In this document: one piece after another, positions 45,553 to 57,790 of the stretch | How the letters are laid out: each line of letters opens with the position of its first letter | How positions within the stretch are numbered: position 1 is the first letter of the stretch | Made by a program: the position numbers and the translations under genes | From: Hymenopus coronatus | Taxonomy: Eukaryota; Arthropoda; Insecta; Mantodea; Hymenopodidae | Direction: 5' to 3' | Assembly: GCA_030762935.1 (NCBI GenBank) | Contig: CM060897.1 | Span: 107,536,176-107,600,175, forward strand | Length of the DNA: 64,000 nucleotides | The notes under the pieces: generated by a model | Told to the model about the DNA's origin: nothing | Databases searched by the model: none | Seen by the model: only the letters and a program-made list of their open reading frames with translations

Positions 45553-46084
45553 CTAAAATTTCAGTTGAACGATGAAAATATATATTTTCAAATAATTAAA
45601 ACTGCGGAATTCAACATTTTGGTGGCACTAGTGTTCCAAGTAACATATATATCACAAAATATGTATTCTTGTTTGATTCTTAGTTTGATTAAAAGCACAC
45701 TTTCTTAATTTGCTGAGTGTTTACTAGTACAACTTTAAATTTAAACACTTTGCTTCTTAGTTACATTGTGCGCACTTTGATATGAAAACTAGTATGGAGT
45801 TATGTAGCAAGACTCCCCGATCTCGAGTAACTCTAGCGTGGTTTTCTCCAACGTATATGCTGCATTTGCTGGAATTTTGGGTCCTCACGTCATTTGTTAA
45901 TTTCGAGTTAGTGAGTTTGAGTATCCCGTGAAGATACCGTGTACTACCATTGTTATCCAACTATGTGATGCATGAAGTGGGGGTTTTCTGGTGAAAGTGT
46001 ACATGAGTCCTTATTACATGTAACATAGGAGCCACATACTAAGGAATCGTAGGTAAGACTGTGGACCCTCTAACAAAGGAACGC

Positions 46085-46618
46085 TGCAGAAAAACAATTA
46101 ATTTTCCCATCTACTCCATGCGAATTGAGATAAACATCGACAGAAATGATCTTATTACTTTCTTCCTTGTAAGTAGAAGGGAAATAATGGAATACACTAG
46201 GCAAAAGCGGTTTCCAAATCTTTTAAAAGCTGGTTGCCATATAGATTTAATTCATTTCTTAGCATTGCCAGGAGTTGACAAATTCCCGTATGTGAAAAGT
46301 GTTAATTATTTTAAAACTAAAACCAATAACAAGGGCTATCTAAAACTGGATAACCCCACGAAGAAAATGAATATAACATAAATTGTGTATTTTAACAAGA
46401 CATACACTTTTTGTGTACTAAGTTTTTGTCTATCTCTTATGGTTTACCAGTTAGTTTGGTATTTTACTGACTTTTCGTTTTTGAATTATCATGTTCACAG
46501 ACACACGGAACTTACTCTAAAACGTATATTTCCAGTGAAATCTCGGTATCGAATTTTTGGGTGGAATGCAATACCTTCTCTATACACTATGTACATATTT
46601 CGTATAGACAAAGTAAAA
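46085..46618 (+). mobile_element. Rep-1 with internal deletion
   Basis: The left part (ATCTACTCCATGCGAATTG) runs to TTTACCAGTTA and then jumps directly to GTTTGGTATTTTAC of the right part, losing about 300 bp. It ends TATAGACAAAGT. Confidence 0.8.
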
Positions 46619-46796
46619 ATAAATCAGAAATGAAAAATCACCAGGAAACAAAACCAAGATTAAGTCAATATTTTTTATTTTTTACTTTTTTTCCTACTGT
46701 TGCGTCCTGCTGGTGTGACTGGAACGGAATCCATGACGTTCTATGTGTTATTTAGTTCTAATGTAATGCAGTTTTATTCGACAGATTCTTCTTCAA

Positions 46797-47640
46797 AAAT
46801 TTGATGTGTTATATTCATACGACTTTCTCAAAAAATTATTGTTACAAAAGAATCTTCCTTGATCTACTTCACGGTAATTGGGAATAATGGTTGTATTAGT
46901 TCGTTCTAAATGGAAGCGAAACAATGTAATACACTAGGCTAAAGCTATAGTGAAATCTTTTAAAAATTCGATCGTTCTATACAACAATCTTGAAATTTGG
47001 ATTTCTCATGCACGGCCAGAGCAGAAAACAAAGAGATTTAAACGAAAGATGACATTCCGTTCTGGACAATTTTAAGTAGCTTAGCATTGAAACCAATAAT
47101 AACAAGGAATAAATCGGAAACCGTTAACGGTTATGTATGACACAAATTATTTTTTTTTTATCGAGATCTACATTTCTTTCTGAAGTATGTTTTTGTCTAT
47201 CTCTTAGGGCTCACCAGTTATGCAAAATTTATCCAAAATGAAGAATCCTTCAGAGAATATTCCCAGAAAATTGAAGACATACGTTTTATTTGTCATGTAA
47301 ATATGTTCAATAAACAGCATTTAATAAAAAAGTTGCAGCCAATTTTGAGAAAAACAAAATTTAAAAAAAAATCCACGTAAAGGGTAGTCTGGGGTGGATT
47401 TTCTTGAAAATCTCCGTGTCGCATCCTTCGTAGATATTAAACTTAAGTACCAAATTTACTATTTAACGATATTTTCGTTTTTGAACTACGCTGCCCATAG
47501 ACACACGCCAACTTTTTTCCATAAAAATCTTTCTTTTATTCAGGGAGTCTCAAAACTTGTACTTTCGGTGAAATCTTGGTATGGAATATTTAGGATCTGC
47601 TCTAAGCACTATGTGCATAGTACATGTAGAGAAAATAAAA
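46797..47640 (+). mobile_element. Rep-1, near full length, diverged
   Basis: Runs from TTTGATGTGTTATATTCATACG to ATGTAGAGAAAAT. The microsatellite position is reduced to ACACACG. Confidence 0.8.
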
Positions 47641-47644
47641 ATGC

Positions 47645-48124
47645 AGTTGTCCAAAATCGCTGGATTTATGTATTAATCTTCATTTCGCTAGAACTTAAAG
47701 CCAAGCAGCATCAGTCGGTAGGGTAAGGTGATTCTGGAACACCACCATGGTGGCCCTGAGCAGGTTGCGATGCGAAGTGGGTTGGTCATGAATGGTCATA
47801 ACTCTATCTTATCAGTCGATCTGGGTGGTTCAATTTAGGCGCTAGACTTCTGGTCCCACGGTCACGGGTTCATACCCGGACCTGATCGATACCGCATATC
47901 AATAGATTTACTTCCATGTTAACGCCAGGCGAAATTCCACCACAAAATTCCAAATGAATAATTTCAGGAATGTATAAATAGGTTAGCAGTTGTAAAGAAA
48001 CATCCTTCTCATTAAAACGACAAGAATATCCTTTTAAAGCCCAAAAAGTTTAATACAGTTAAATTCTAACAGGTAATACACAGTAGAAATAAACAAACAA
48101 TTGACCAATATCGAATCAGGGATG
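47645..48124. other. Spacer, possibly with a degraded tRNA-like repeat
   Basis: GGTCACGGGTTCATACCCG near 47,860-47,880 resembles a B box, with GCGCTAGACTTCTGGTCC before it. This may be an old SINE head of an unassigned family. Nothing else was recognised. Confidence 0.3.
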
Positions 48125-48136
48125 TTCAACTTCGAA

Positions 48137-48413
48137 AATAAATGGCATGTTATTTATGGACGCTCTTTAACTACTGTGGTTCTCAGCGTCCCATTCTAAA
48201 TTGGGCGTGAAAGAGCACTTAATTTTGCTCGGCGGCCTCTCTATCACGCTTGAGGTTCTTTTACGTGCCGTAAATCTACGACACGGGACCAACGGCTTTA
48301 CTTCCTTTCCGAAGGAAGCCATGTTAAGAATTTTTACATCCAAAAACATCCATCGTCCTCCGCCCAGGGTATATGAAGTTAGCATGGTAACCATTACACC
48401 ATGGAGGACGACA
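48137..48413 (-). mobile_element. SINE-Q with 12-bp target duplication
   Basis: Full-length minus copy. TTCAACTTCGAA flanks it at 48,125-48,136 and 48,414-48,425. The head complement TAACCATTACACCATGGAGG is well preserved, so the copy is fairly young. Confidence 0.92.
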
Positions 48414-48487
48414 TTCAACTTCGAAGACTCACGGGTACCCAACTTACAAGACTCAGGGGTATCCAATATAGTGCATTGATAATAAAA

Positions 48488-49138
48488 AAAGCTGATGTGC
48501 TCCATTCACATAACTTTCTCTAGCTGTTCCAAATACAAACAATTTTACAAAACATTATTCTTTTATCTGCAAATTCTAATCGAGATCAACTTAGGCTTTT
48601 TACATGTTTCATTGTAAGTGCATTATGCTAAAGTGATAGTCAAATATTTTAAAAGCTGGTCGCTATGTGAAACAATTGAGGTTCGGTTCGTTTTGCATGG
48701 TCCCGTTTGAGAAAAGTTAGATAGTTGAATCCAATAATAGGGAATATCTCAAAAAGAAAAAATCCACAAGAAAAACGTATATGAACTAAATTATATGTTT
48801 TAACGAGAATTAAATATTTTAGGTGTTAAGCTTTTTCTCTCTCCTATGATTTAACCGTTATGCAAAATTCTGCAAAAATTGTCTAGAGTAAAGAGCTCTT
48901 CTGAGACTATTCCCAGAAAATTCAAAATATAAGGTTTATTTGTGATCTAAATATCTTTAGTGTACGATATTTTAATCAAAATCGTTAGATGCGAATCGCT
49001 TCAAAAATATTTCCAGATAAAAGGTAGTTTCCGGTGGGGGGGGATTTTCTTTAAAATTTCGTGCCACATCCTTGGAAGATTCTAAACATAAATACCAAGT
49101 TTGGTATTTAGCGATCTTTTCGTTTTTGAGCTGTATTA
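48488..49138 (+). mobile_element. Rep-1, truncated on the right by LINE-C
   Basis: Runs from GCTGATGTGCTCCATTCAC to TTTTCGTTTTTGAGCTGT and stops exactly where the LINE-C sequence begins. Confidence 0.8.
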
Positions 49139-49139
49139 G

Positions 49140-52100
49140 CTGCGGCCAACAGGGTTGCCAGGTTTTTCCTTTCCATTGTAGTCAGTGACCAAGCAAAGTA
49201 TAGCAAAAATATCACCTATCTTGTTGATGTGTTCTAATGCTTACTGTCTTAAAAACCGAGCCGAACCCTACTAGGAAAATGCGGTCCCTCAAAAACTCCT
49301 GAATGAATAACAGTAGGCGTTCACATATGTTCCAGTTGTATAGGAACCTAATATCCCTGCTCGCCAACACGTAACATAAGCCTTTTCGAGGTCAAAAGAT
49401 ATCCTAACGGTTTGACAGTTCTTCATGAATCCGTTCATGATCTCTTCGAAATCGAGACAAGGGGGTCAGCTGCTGAACGAAGTTGTCGAAAACCACCGAT
49501 CATTAATCACGCGGTCCACCAGTTTGGTCGGTAGCTGGATGTAAGAAGACGGTCCTTTACAGCTTTCAAGATAGGTACGATGGTGCCCACCTGCCATTTT
49601 TCTGGAAAAGTGGCGTCAACACAAACACCAGTATAGATAGATATCGAGCAGGAAAGCCTTACCTTCAGGAGAGAGAGAAGCTGGAACATTTGAGCGTGTA
49701 TTCCATCAGGCCCTAGTGCAGAGTTTCGCGAAGATGAATGTGCATGGTTTAACTCCACCACGGTAAAGAGGTGATTGTAACCTTCAACATTTCCAGAAGG
49801 AAAGGAGAAACCTTGAGATTCCACCTGAACCTTAACCGGAAGAATCTCAACCGAATAATTGTCTGAGATAGACACGTGAGCAAAAGCACTGTCAAAAGTG
49901 TTTGCCACGTCAAACGTATCAACAACTCCTTCAGCTGTTGTTAGATAGGCAAATGGCATATGAATTGATTTTCCGACCACGCGGCTTAACTTATCTTATA
50001 GGACATAGGCAGGTGTCTGTGGATTAAATGAAGCTACAAACTTGTCCCATGTCTTTTTGCTATCCTTAATAATCGTCTAGATTTGGCACGCATCTTCTTA
50101 TACGTATCAGGTTATTCAGTGTTGGGTGACACTGGAAAGCCTTGAGAGCTAACCTGCAAGCACAAATTTCATTCCGGCATTCATCTGTCAGCCAAGGTAC
50201 CGGAAATCGACGACAGGGTTGGACAGTCGACCGCGAGATGGACTGCTCAGCAGCATCAAAAATTGATTTCGGGAGATATTCCTTTAAAACAATCGCAGGG
50301 TCGTGCTCGCTGTAATTAAAATCATCCAACCGGGATTAATGGTACCAGTTGGCTTGATCTAAGCACCATCTAGGTAAACGTGTGGAACATGTATCTTGTG
50401 TTAAGAGACTAATAAGACATAGGAAGTGGTCACGAGAATGTAAATCAGAAACGATATTCCACTGTACGGAAAATGCTAACTGTGGTCAACAAATTGCTCT
50501 ATCCAGCTGTGAAAAACTGCTGAAAGCGCCAGTAAGAAATATGGGCTCAGATGTTCAGGAGAGCTGGGTTATAGTTGGTCAAGAAACCGGTAATTAGCTT
50601 ACCTCTCCCACAAGCTCAAGGTGAGCCCCAAAGTGAATGGTGGGTATTCACGTCGCCTACCAAAAGAAAAGGTGTTGGTAGCTGGGAAACTACACTAATC
50701 TTCTAAATCAGTGAGAAAGAAGTCATCACAACCTACAGCGTGTACCGTTTGATTTTAAAGCTGTCTTGTGGACAATGCTTAGTTTCTTGCAAACATATGA
50801 CCAAAATATTCTTCTGCTTGATATGTACCTAATTAGAGTATGTTCCATTGTCGGTTAACTATGGTATTTATTATGGGATAATTTCTGCAGTGCAGTCATT
50901 TCTATTTTGAAGACTGTGGTGTGGGTTCAATTTATTCCTTCTTGGTTTTGGGTAAACACCAAGAATAGTTGTTAACCCGGCAGGATGGACCGGTCTCTTT
51001 ATCACTGTCCTTCAGGTAGTGAGGGCATTATCCAACTTCTCCATCTCCTCCACTGGGGAGGACCCATATCCAATTGCAAATGTCGATTCGAATACTTCGA
51101 ACTGATTGGAAATAGGAATCAGCAAAGATTAATGTCGCCGACCTGAGTCCTTCCCAGAAGAGTCCTTACCAAAGGATATCTGTGGAGATTTATGTGGACG
51201 TTTATTTCCCTTTGTTGTTTTGGGAGCAGGCTTTATGTTTTCTTTGAGGAAGTCAGTTCTCTCATACCTGGTCTTGTAATTTATTTCAGGTGCATTATAT
51301 ACCATCGCTTTGCCAGAATAATTGGTCGGCCTCAATTGTTAGTTGTAGCGCTTTATGCAATTCCAGATATTGATATTGATATTGATTTAGATGTCCAAGT
51401 TGAAGGCTTAGGAAGTAATTTGTGAGAACCTTTTATGCAACGGTGGCCCCGTTTATATCGCAGGTCTGAGTTGCGATTTCCCAACTAGGTATCAGTTTAG
51501 CTGCAACTGAGCTATAGGTACGAGACTTCGAGACATAGGGCTGGCGGATTCGCAATAGTTTCCGGGCTTCCAAATAGGACACCTTCTCTTTAACCCGAAT
51601 CTCCTGGATCGCCTTTTTCTCTGCAAAATGGAGACAAATATGGGAACTTGAGGAATGTTCATCGATGCAGTTAACGCACATTGAGTCTGACGTACATTCT
51701 CCGTCGTGCGAGATATCACAGTTGAAACAGGCAGACTCACTGCTGTAGAGTTCACTGGTGTGGCCAAAGCGCTGACATTTTTAACATCTAAAGGGTTCGG
51801 TATATACGGTTTAATTTCGAAAGATTCATACACTGGCATAATCCTTTATGGGAGATCTACCCGATCAAAAATAAGAAACAGGGTGCGGGTAGACACGAGT
51901 TCCTTATTTATTCTTGATGCACAGATGTGACGCCGTGATCAACAGGATTTTCTTGAAGTTCCTCACTGGTCAAACCTCCCAACGTGCGGGTGTTTACCAC
52001 AGCGCGTGAGGAGTTTAAGATCTTGTGCACGTCGGCCCTTCAATGGATAACTGGGTAACACATTGACCTTAAGTATTTTCGCAGCCTAGGATGGTAATTG

Positions 52101-52745
52101 TGCTTCTACCAAGAGCCGCAGTCATGAGCTCTAATGCCAGATTTTACCGTCCAGCAATGTTATCAAGACCATTTTGAATCACAAAAGGGCTCACGCTTGA
52201 GAACTTCTCTCCTTTCTCTGTTCTGTTAACAATCAAGTAGCGAGGATCACAGCACTTTACTTCTTTTCCTACCTCAGTACTATATTTATCGTTTTGTTTT
52301 TTGTTTTTTAAAAATTTCGTCCCTTAGAGCTCCCCACCCACCACGGAGCCCAATGGGGGGCCATTCCACTGAGATGGGAGGGCTAAACAAGAGATATAGC
52401 GGGCTTGCGTCCCACTCACCTGGAGTATGGTATAGTATATAGTCCTGACCGATTGACTGGGGGTGGGTTAATCCCTAGCCTTCCATTTAGGTGAAACAGA
52501 AACTAAAGCGGTAGCTGTGCACTAACCAGATTACTGAAAAGAAAGGAGACCCAGGCTCAGATACACAACCCTCCACCAACCAGGATATTATTTTCCACCA
52601 ACCTGGATCTCCGCGCACGGCCAACACGCGGGTGGGCGTTTCTGCTGACCCCCTCACCACTCAGAGGAACCCTTACTGAGGGAGTCAGGACTGACTCGGG
52701 ACCCCGGGTGCGCCAAACCGTAGTATGTGCCTGGGGGGGGGGGCT
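49140..52745 (-). pseudogene. LINE-C: 5'-complete, 3'-truncated LINE (ORF1 and half of ORF2)
   Basis: Read from 52,745 leftward: a GC-rich 5'UTR (to about 52,320), then ORF1 with zinc-knuckle cysteines (CQRFGHTSELYSSESACFNC, then CVNCIDEHSSSSHIC) and EIRVKEKVSYLEARK. ORF2 follows with a degraded endonuclease, a linker with PCRRFPVPWLTDECRNEI, and the first RT motifs (NSALGPDGIHAQM, VGTIVPILK, SSYRP, then FDLEKAYVTCWRAGIL). It ends before the YxDD box. The protein order fits the I/Nimb/Jockey assemblage. Frameshifts are frequent. Loss of the 3' end with the 5' end kept is the reverse of normal LINE truncation and implies a later deletion at 49,139. Confidence 0.85.
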
Positions 52746-52749
52746 GATA

Positions 52750-53290
52750 CCGGTGGCATTTTAATTTGAAACATATTGTGTGTCGACAATGGTGTTAACT
52801 CGTGTTTAGTTGCTATTGAATATGTTTCTTTGGGTTTCATGCGTTAGATATCACACATACATTCCCATTCATTCTTCTAGACTCTGGGGAGAATTGGATA
52901 TAACCTTGATTAGAGAAAAATTGGCGACGGAGCCGCGAATCGAAACGAGGTCCTTTCGCAGAGCAAAATGAGCTACGGGATCAGCAGAAAAAAAAGTTAA
53001 ATCAAATGTGTAGAATTCTTATTGGACTATAGCCAGTTAGAAAGTCACTGACGCATTGGTTTTAGTGTAAATATTTACAATGTTTCTGAGGATTAATATG
53101 AATATTTAAAACTTTAACTCAATTAATAAATCAAATTTAAGATAATATTACAAGACTTTACTTTGAAATACTTTTTGTAACTTTGAATTAAGTAATGTCA
53201 TAAAGGATGAATTGCCTAGGCTGATTTGTAATGGACAGTCAAGCAGTAATATGAACCCAATGTAAAGATGAAAAAGTCGTTCTTGCACGC
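52750..53290. other. Spacer, no feature seen
   Basis: AT-rich sequence. GAGCCGCGAATCGAAACGAG near 52,930-52,950 looks like a degraded tRNA-like B box but has no second support. Confidence 0.3.
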
Positions 53291-53299
53291 AATCAGAAC

Positions 53300-53573
53300 A
53301 TGAACGCTTGCCTCACCTTCAAGAGTTCGCGACACATCAAATCTCGCTTAGGGTGAGTTATGAGGTTTTTTTTCTCTCTTTTTCTTTTCTTTTTTTTTTT
53401 TCTTTTCTTATTTAGGTATTTAATTTTTTTCAGGGGTTTCTCTTATCCTAAGAAGACAAATGTTGAATTATTTTAAGCTTCATGGATCCCGAGATCATTT
53501 GAGCATTATTTTATCGATTTCATTCAGTGTACGATATAACCAACCATTTTAAAGGACGTTAATCTGATTAAAA
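53300..53573 (+). mobile_element. SINE-T with expanded T/C tract
   Basis: The B-box region (TCGCGACACATCAAATCTCGC) is partly duplicated or damaged. The T run of the body has grown to about 60 bp of T/C. The tail GATATAACCAACCATTTTAA and ACGTTAATCTG is intact and is followed at once by a Rep-1. Confidence 0.75.
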
Positions 53574-54457
53574 AGATCTTATGTGTTCCATTCACATGAC
53601 TTTCTCTGCATCTCTACAACAAATTATTGTTAAAGTGTCTATTCCTCTATTTACTTCATGCTAATTGAGGGTAAAAAATTGCAGAAATTGTCCTTATTAC
53701 TTGCTTCCTTGTAAGTAGAAGCGAAATAAGGGAATATACTAGGCTAAAGCATAAGTCATTTTTTTAAAAGCTGGTTGCTTTGTGACTGTAGTTTCTTTGT
53801 TTGTATGGCCAGGAGTTGAAAAATTTCCGTATGAGAAAATTATAAGCATTTTAAAACTGAAACCAATAACAAGGAATATCTAAAAAATGGTCAACCCCCC
53901 AAAAAAATACATATAAATAAATTGTGTGTTTTATTGAGATCTATATTTTTGTTAAGTAAGTTTTTGACTGTCTCTTACGGTTTACTAGTTATGCAAAATT
54001 CAGCAAAATTCATCCAGAATAAACAGGTTTTCAGAAGCTATTCCCAGAACATTCAAATATACATTTTATTTCAGATGGAAATGGCTGAAATATGTGGTAC
54101 TTTAATCTAAATCGTTAGAGCCATTTTTAAGAAAAAGACAATTTTCGAAATTTTTCCAGGAAAATCTTCGTGTCGCATCTTTGGAAGATACCAAACTTAA
54201 ACACCAAGTTTGGTATTTATTGGTATTTAATGGTCTTTTCGTTTTTAAGCTGTGCTGTCCACAGTCTCACTCACTCTCTCTCTCTATCTCTTTATCTCTC
54301 TCTATCTCTCCCACACACATACACACACGGACCTTTTTCTAAAAATATATTTTTTGATTTAGGGAGTCCTTAAACATATATTTTCGGCGAAATCTCGGTA
54401 TCGAATTTTTAGGTGGAATATAATGCCTTCTTTCCACATTATACATTCGGGTCTAGA
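53574..54457 (+). mobile_element. Rep-1, near full length
   Basis: Begins TCTTATGTGTTCCATTCAC in the A-rich end of the SINE-T and ends CGGGTCTAGAAAAACT. The microsatellite is of mixed CTCT/CACA type (54,265-54,330). Confidence 0.85.
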
Positions 54458-54639
54458 AAAACTAAAAAAAAAAAAGTCAATGCTCTCTGCTTTATAGTGA
54501 AGAAACGCTGTAACGGCTCTTCAAAACTACTAGCACAGAACGCCAAACATACTGCAGAATCACTAATGCACATATTAAAGTCGATAATTCGTTAGTATAT
54601 GTACGAGTATGTAATTATTTTGGAAAGTAAGCCCATAGC

Positions 54640-55285
54640 CATATTATCGTGCCACAGTAGTGTGGGGTAGCGTGTCTGCCTTACATTCAAGAGGTCGCGA
54701 GTTTCGAATCTCGCTTAAGATGAGTTCTCTAGATAAGTTTTTTAGGGGCTTTTCCTTCTTCATTTACAATACAGATTTCCGCCATTTCTCCGGGCTCACT
54801 TCAGCCTGGGGCTATCTGTATCGTTTAGAGTTAACTCATTACACCTGCATCCCTTAAAGAGAACTGCAGCCTTGCAATGGTATGGATGATGCTCCTTCTG
54901 GTTCTATGAGCATCTTTCTAAAAGCTTTGTATCTCTTGCGAGCCAAGGCTTAGCAGGAGAATAAAATGTGCTGGGCTGTTTCAGTCTCCTTCCTGCAAAA
55001 TCTGTTAAGTTGCCCTGAAGTACCCCAACTGTGTTGAAATGCCTTTTTACAGGGGCACGCCCTGTGAGGAAAGCTTTAATTGTTCTCAACTGAAGTCTGA
55101 TACATTTTAGCACGCTTGCGGCTCTTTCCTTACATGGTTTCCCATGTTCGGGTTTTTCCTTAATCTGAGAAGGCGAATTAAAGTACCTTTAAGCTTCATG
55201 GGCCCCGAGATCATTTGAACATCATTTCACCGATTTCATTCACCATCCGATATGGCCAACCAGGCTAAAGGACGTTAATCTGCAA
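54640..55285 (+). mobile_element. SINE-T interrupted by a LINE 3' end
   Basis: The head and part of the body lie at 54,640-54,765 and the rest (CGGGTTTTTCCTTAATCTG to the ACGTTAATCTG tail) at about 55,149-55,285. GGGCTTTTCCTT and GGGTTTTTCCTT flank the insert, a likely 12-bp target duplication with one mismatch. Confidence 0.85.
54766..55148 (-). pseudogene. LINE-D: 5'-truncated LINE 3' end inside a SINE-T
   Basis: In two frames the minus strand gives LRTIKAFLTGRAPVKRHF and then FCRKETETAQHILFSC, the C-terminal CX..C/HX4C zinc-type block that follows RT or RNase H in several LINE clades. About 380 bp were inserted, with a flanking duplication. The family is not LINE-A, -B or -C as far as can be judged. 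Confidence 0.75.
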
Positions 55286-55342
55286 AAAACAAAAAAAAAC
55301 AAAAAAACAAAAAAAAACGAGAAAAGCAAAACAAATAAAAAC

Positions 55343-55992
55343 ATCTTATGTTCTCCATTCACACGATTTTCTCTACATCTCTGTAGTAAATTATTGGTAA
55401 TAAGCCTATTCTTCTATTTTATGGTAAAACATTAGCAGAAACGGTCTTATTACTAGTTCCTGATAAGTAGAAGGAAAATACGGGAATACACTAGACTAAA
55501 CCGACAGTCAAATGTTTTAAAATGTGGTTGCTATGGGAATTAAAATCCGCTTCTTTGGTGGCCAAGCGTTGACAAGTTCCCATATGAGAAAAGTTTTATT
55601 TTAAAACTGAAATCAATAACTTTTCTCATACGGAAAGTTGTAAACTCCTGGCCATGCATGGAAACGGATTTCAAGCATATGGCAACCAGCTTTTAAAACA
55701 TTTGACTATCGGTTTAGCCTAGTGTATTCCCTTATTTGCCTCCTACTTATAATGAAGCATGTAATTAAGACAAGTTCTGCTAATGTTTTTCTCGATTATC
55801 ATAAAGTGGATAGAAGAATAAGCTTTTTGACAATAATTTGTTACAGAGATGTAGAAAAAGTCATGCGAATGGAACACATCAGATTTTTTTTTGATTCAGG
55901 AGGTCCCAAATCATGTCCGGTGAAATCTCGGTATCGAATTTTTGGGTGCAATTCTCTATACACAATGTACATAGTAGTGTAAAGAAAGTAAA
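55343..55992. mobile_element. Foldback Rep-1 composite
   Basis: A plus-strand left part (55,343-55,620) is followed directly by a minus-strand left part (55,621-55,883) and then by a plus-strand right end (55,884-55,992, ending GTGTAAAGAAAGT). The two arms form a palindrome of about 260 bp with almost no spacer. Confidence 0.8.
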
Positions 55993-56185
55993 AATCGCCA
56001 ACTAGACAAATTTAAACGCCAGGAGCCAAATGTTTTAAATGGCTACTTTCAACGAAAAGATATCCAAGAGTGCGAAAGGTCACCAAGACTGGCAACCTTA
56101 TTGGCCAGCTGAATTAATTTTATTGTTAGCTGTATTGCTGTTATCATTATGTAATAGGCAATGGACCATTCGAAATAAATAAAAA
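55993..56185. other. Short spacer, no feature seen
   Basis: No repeat match or frame was recognised. Confidence 0.5.
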
Positions 56186-57041
56186 ACAATGTGTTCCAGT
56201 CAGATGACTTTCTCTACCTGTTCTGCAAACAAATTGTTCTTAAAAACGATTATTCTTTTATCTACATCAATCTGATCACCGAGACAGGTGGCTCAGACGT
56301 TCCGTCTGAGACTGGCATTTGGAAGGTCGTGGGATTTATTCCCGCGGCCGTCCTCTCTCACCCAACTGTTTTTACGGCAGTTTTCCCGGGTCTCTAGGCA
56401 AATGTTGGGGAGATTTCTTCATTAACCCCAATTTCCTTCCCTTTGTTTTCATCTCCATTTCATCCAACCGGTCTCTTTCTGGGTTGTGTCGGCAAGGACT
56501 GCGGTGGCAGCGCCCTTCTGTGGTAGTGACTGTGCTCGGGAAATACAGCTCTCGGCGGAGGGATGGCGTTGGAAGTCGTCTGTAGACTAATGGAGCTTGG
56601 TCAGATCTGGATCGCGGGGTCCTAGCACTGCCCGCTTTGGGATGAAAAACTGCTTGGAATATGTCAGAGACCCTCCACGATGGCTCTTCCTCTGCGGTCC
56701 GGTTTCGGTCGCCCTTCAATGACTGCAGTGCACAATCCCCCCACCCCATCATAACACACACACATACACACACACACACACACACAATGTTAATCGAAAG
56801 ATAAACATTGGCAGAAATTAGCTTGTTACCTTCTAAGGGAAATACGGGAACATATTAGGCTAAAGCGATAGTCAGATCTTTCAATATCTGGTGCATATAT
56901 GAACAATTGAAGTTCTATTGATTTTGCATTGCCTGTAAAACAAAAGAGACGAAACGAAGGGTGGCCCGGTTTGAGAAACCACGTAGTTTTAAAGGGAAAC
57001 CAATTACAAGGAATAGTCGGAAACGGTCAATTCTATAAGAA
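56186..57041 (+). mobile_element. Rep-1 split by a tRNA-derived insert
   Basis: The left end (TGTGTTCCAGTCAGATGAC) runs to about 56,275 and resumes at about 56,788 (TGTTAATCGAAAGATAAAC). It is cut at GGTCAATTCTATAAG by the next copy. Confidence 0.75.
56279..56785 (+). mobile_element. Distinct tRNA-derived element, about 0.5 kb
   Basis: The head GGTGGCTCAGACGTTCC ... GAAGGTCGTGGGATTTATTC resembles a tRNA A box and B box, unlike SINE-Q, -S or -T. It is GC-rich for the window and ends at CATCATAACACACACAC. Only this copy is present. Confidence 0.5.
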
Positions 57042-57165
57042 AAATCTGATATGTTCAATTCACATGACTTTCTCTACATCTCTGCTACATATTATTGTTA
57101 AACAGCTTATGCTTCTTTTTACTTCATGCTAATCGAGAACAAATTAGCAGAAATAGTCTTAATAG
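57042..57165 (+). mobile_element. Rep-1, left-end fragment
   Basis: Begins TCTGATATGTTCAATTCAC and breaks off after AATAGTCTTAATAG. Confidence 0.8.
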
Positions 57166-57252
57166 TCCATAAGCAATCGCTTTTACTTCCGGTAAATGAT
57201 TTTGATTGTTTCGTTTCCGGAGTATAATGGTACATCCAGATCCCATCGATGG

Positions 57253-57487
57253 TGATGGTCGCACCGTGGCCGAGTGGTTAGACCACTCGCCTCTCACCTA
57301 GACGGCCCGGGTTCAACCGCATGTGAGATTTTTGGTGGACAAAGCGGCGCTGAGGCGGGTTTTCTCCGGGTTCTCCGTTTTCCGTCGCCATCGCATTCCA
57401 CTGGTGCTCCATCTTCATTCATGTATCAATATTGTCACCGCCTGCGGTGCCATAAGTAGTTAAAGCGGGCGCAAAACATTACTTTAA
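57253..57487 (+). mobile_element. SINE-S, best-preserved copy
   Basis: The head CCGTGGCCGAGTGGTTAGAC with GGCCCGGGTTCAA is a clear tRNA-Ser/Leu-like start. The body has GTGGACAAAGCGGCG and GGTTCTCCG, and the tail has TAAAGCGGGCGC and an A run. Confidence 0.9.
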
Positions 57488-57491
57488 AAAT

Positions 57492-57790
57492 CTATGATGA
57501 CAACCCGACAAGCACCGCTTTGTCCACTGTGAGAAATCGCGGCGCCCATGGGGTCGACTTTTTCATCTCCAACTTATTATGCAAAATATAAATTTCCGTG
57601 CCTGTCAGTACACCTATGGCCTCTGCCACTTCGCGAGCTTTTGTTCGAATATTAGCGAGAATCATATCGTGCACTTTTTCAATGATTTCCTCGATAGCCA
57701 CATCTGCCGGGCGTCCTGGGAGGTTCGGCCATGTTTGGATTTGTTGAATCAATATCTGTTGTCACAAGACGTTTTATGCCCTCGCAGTTT
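57492..57790 (-). pseudogene. mariner-family transposase relic (N-terminal HTH region)
   Basis: One minus-strand frame reads GRPADVAIEEIIEKVHDMIL, then AREVAEAIGVLTGT, ILHNKLEMKK and PRFLTVDKA. This is the second helix-turn-helix and linker of mariner/SETMAR-type transposases, where 'WVPR.LT.(D/E)' leads into the catalytic domain. The catalytic D,D34D part is absent. The W of WVPR is lost in this frame. Confidence 0.85.
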
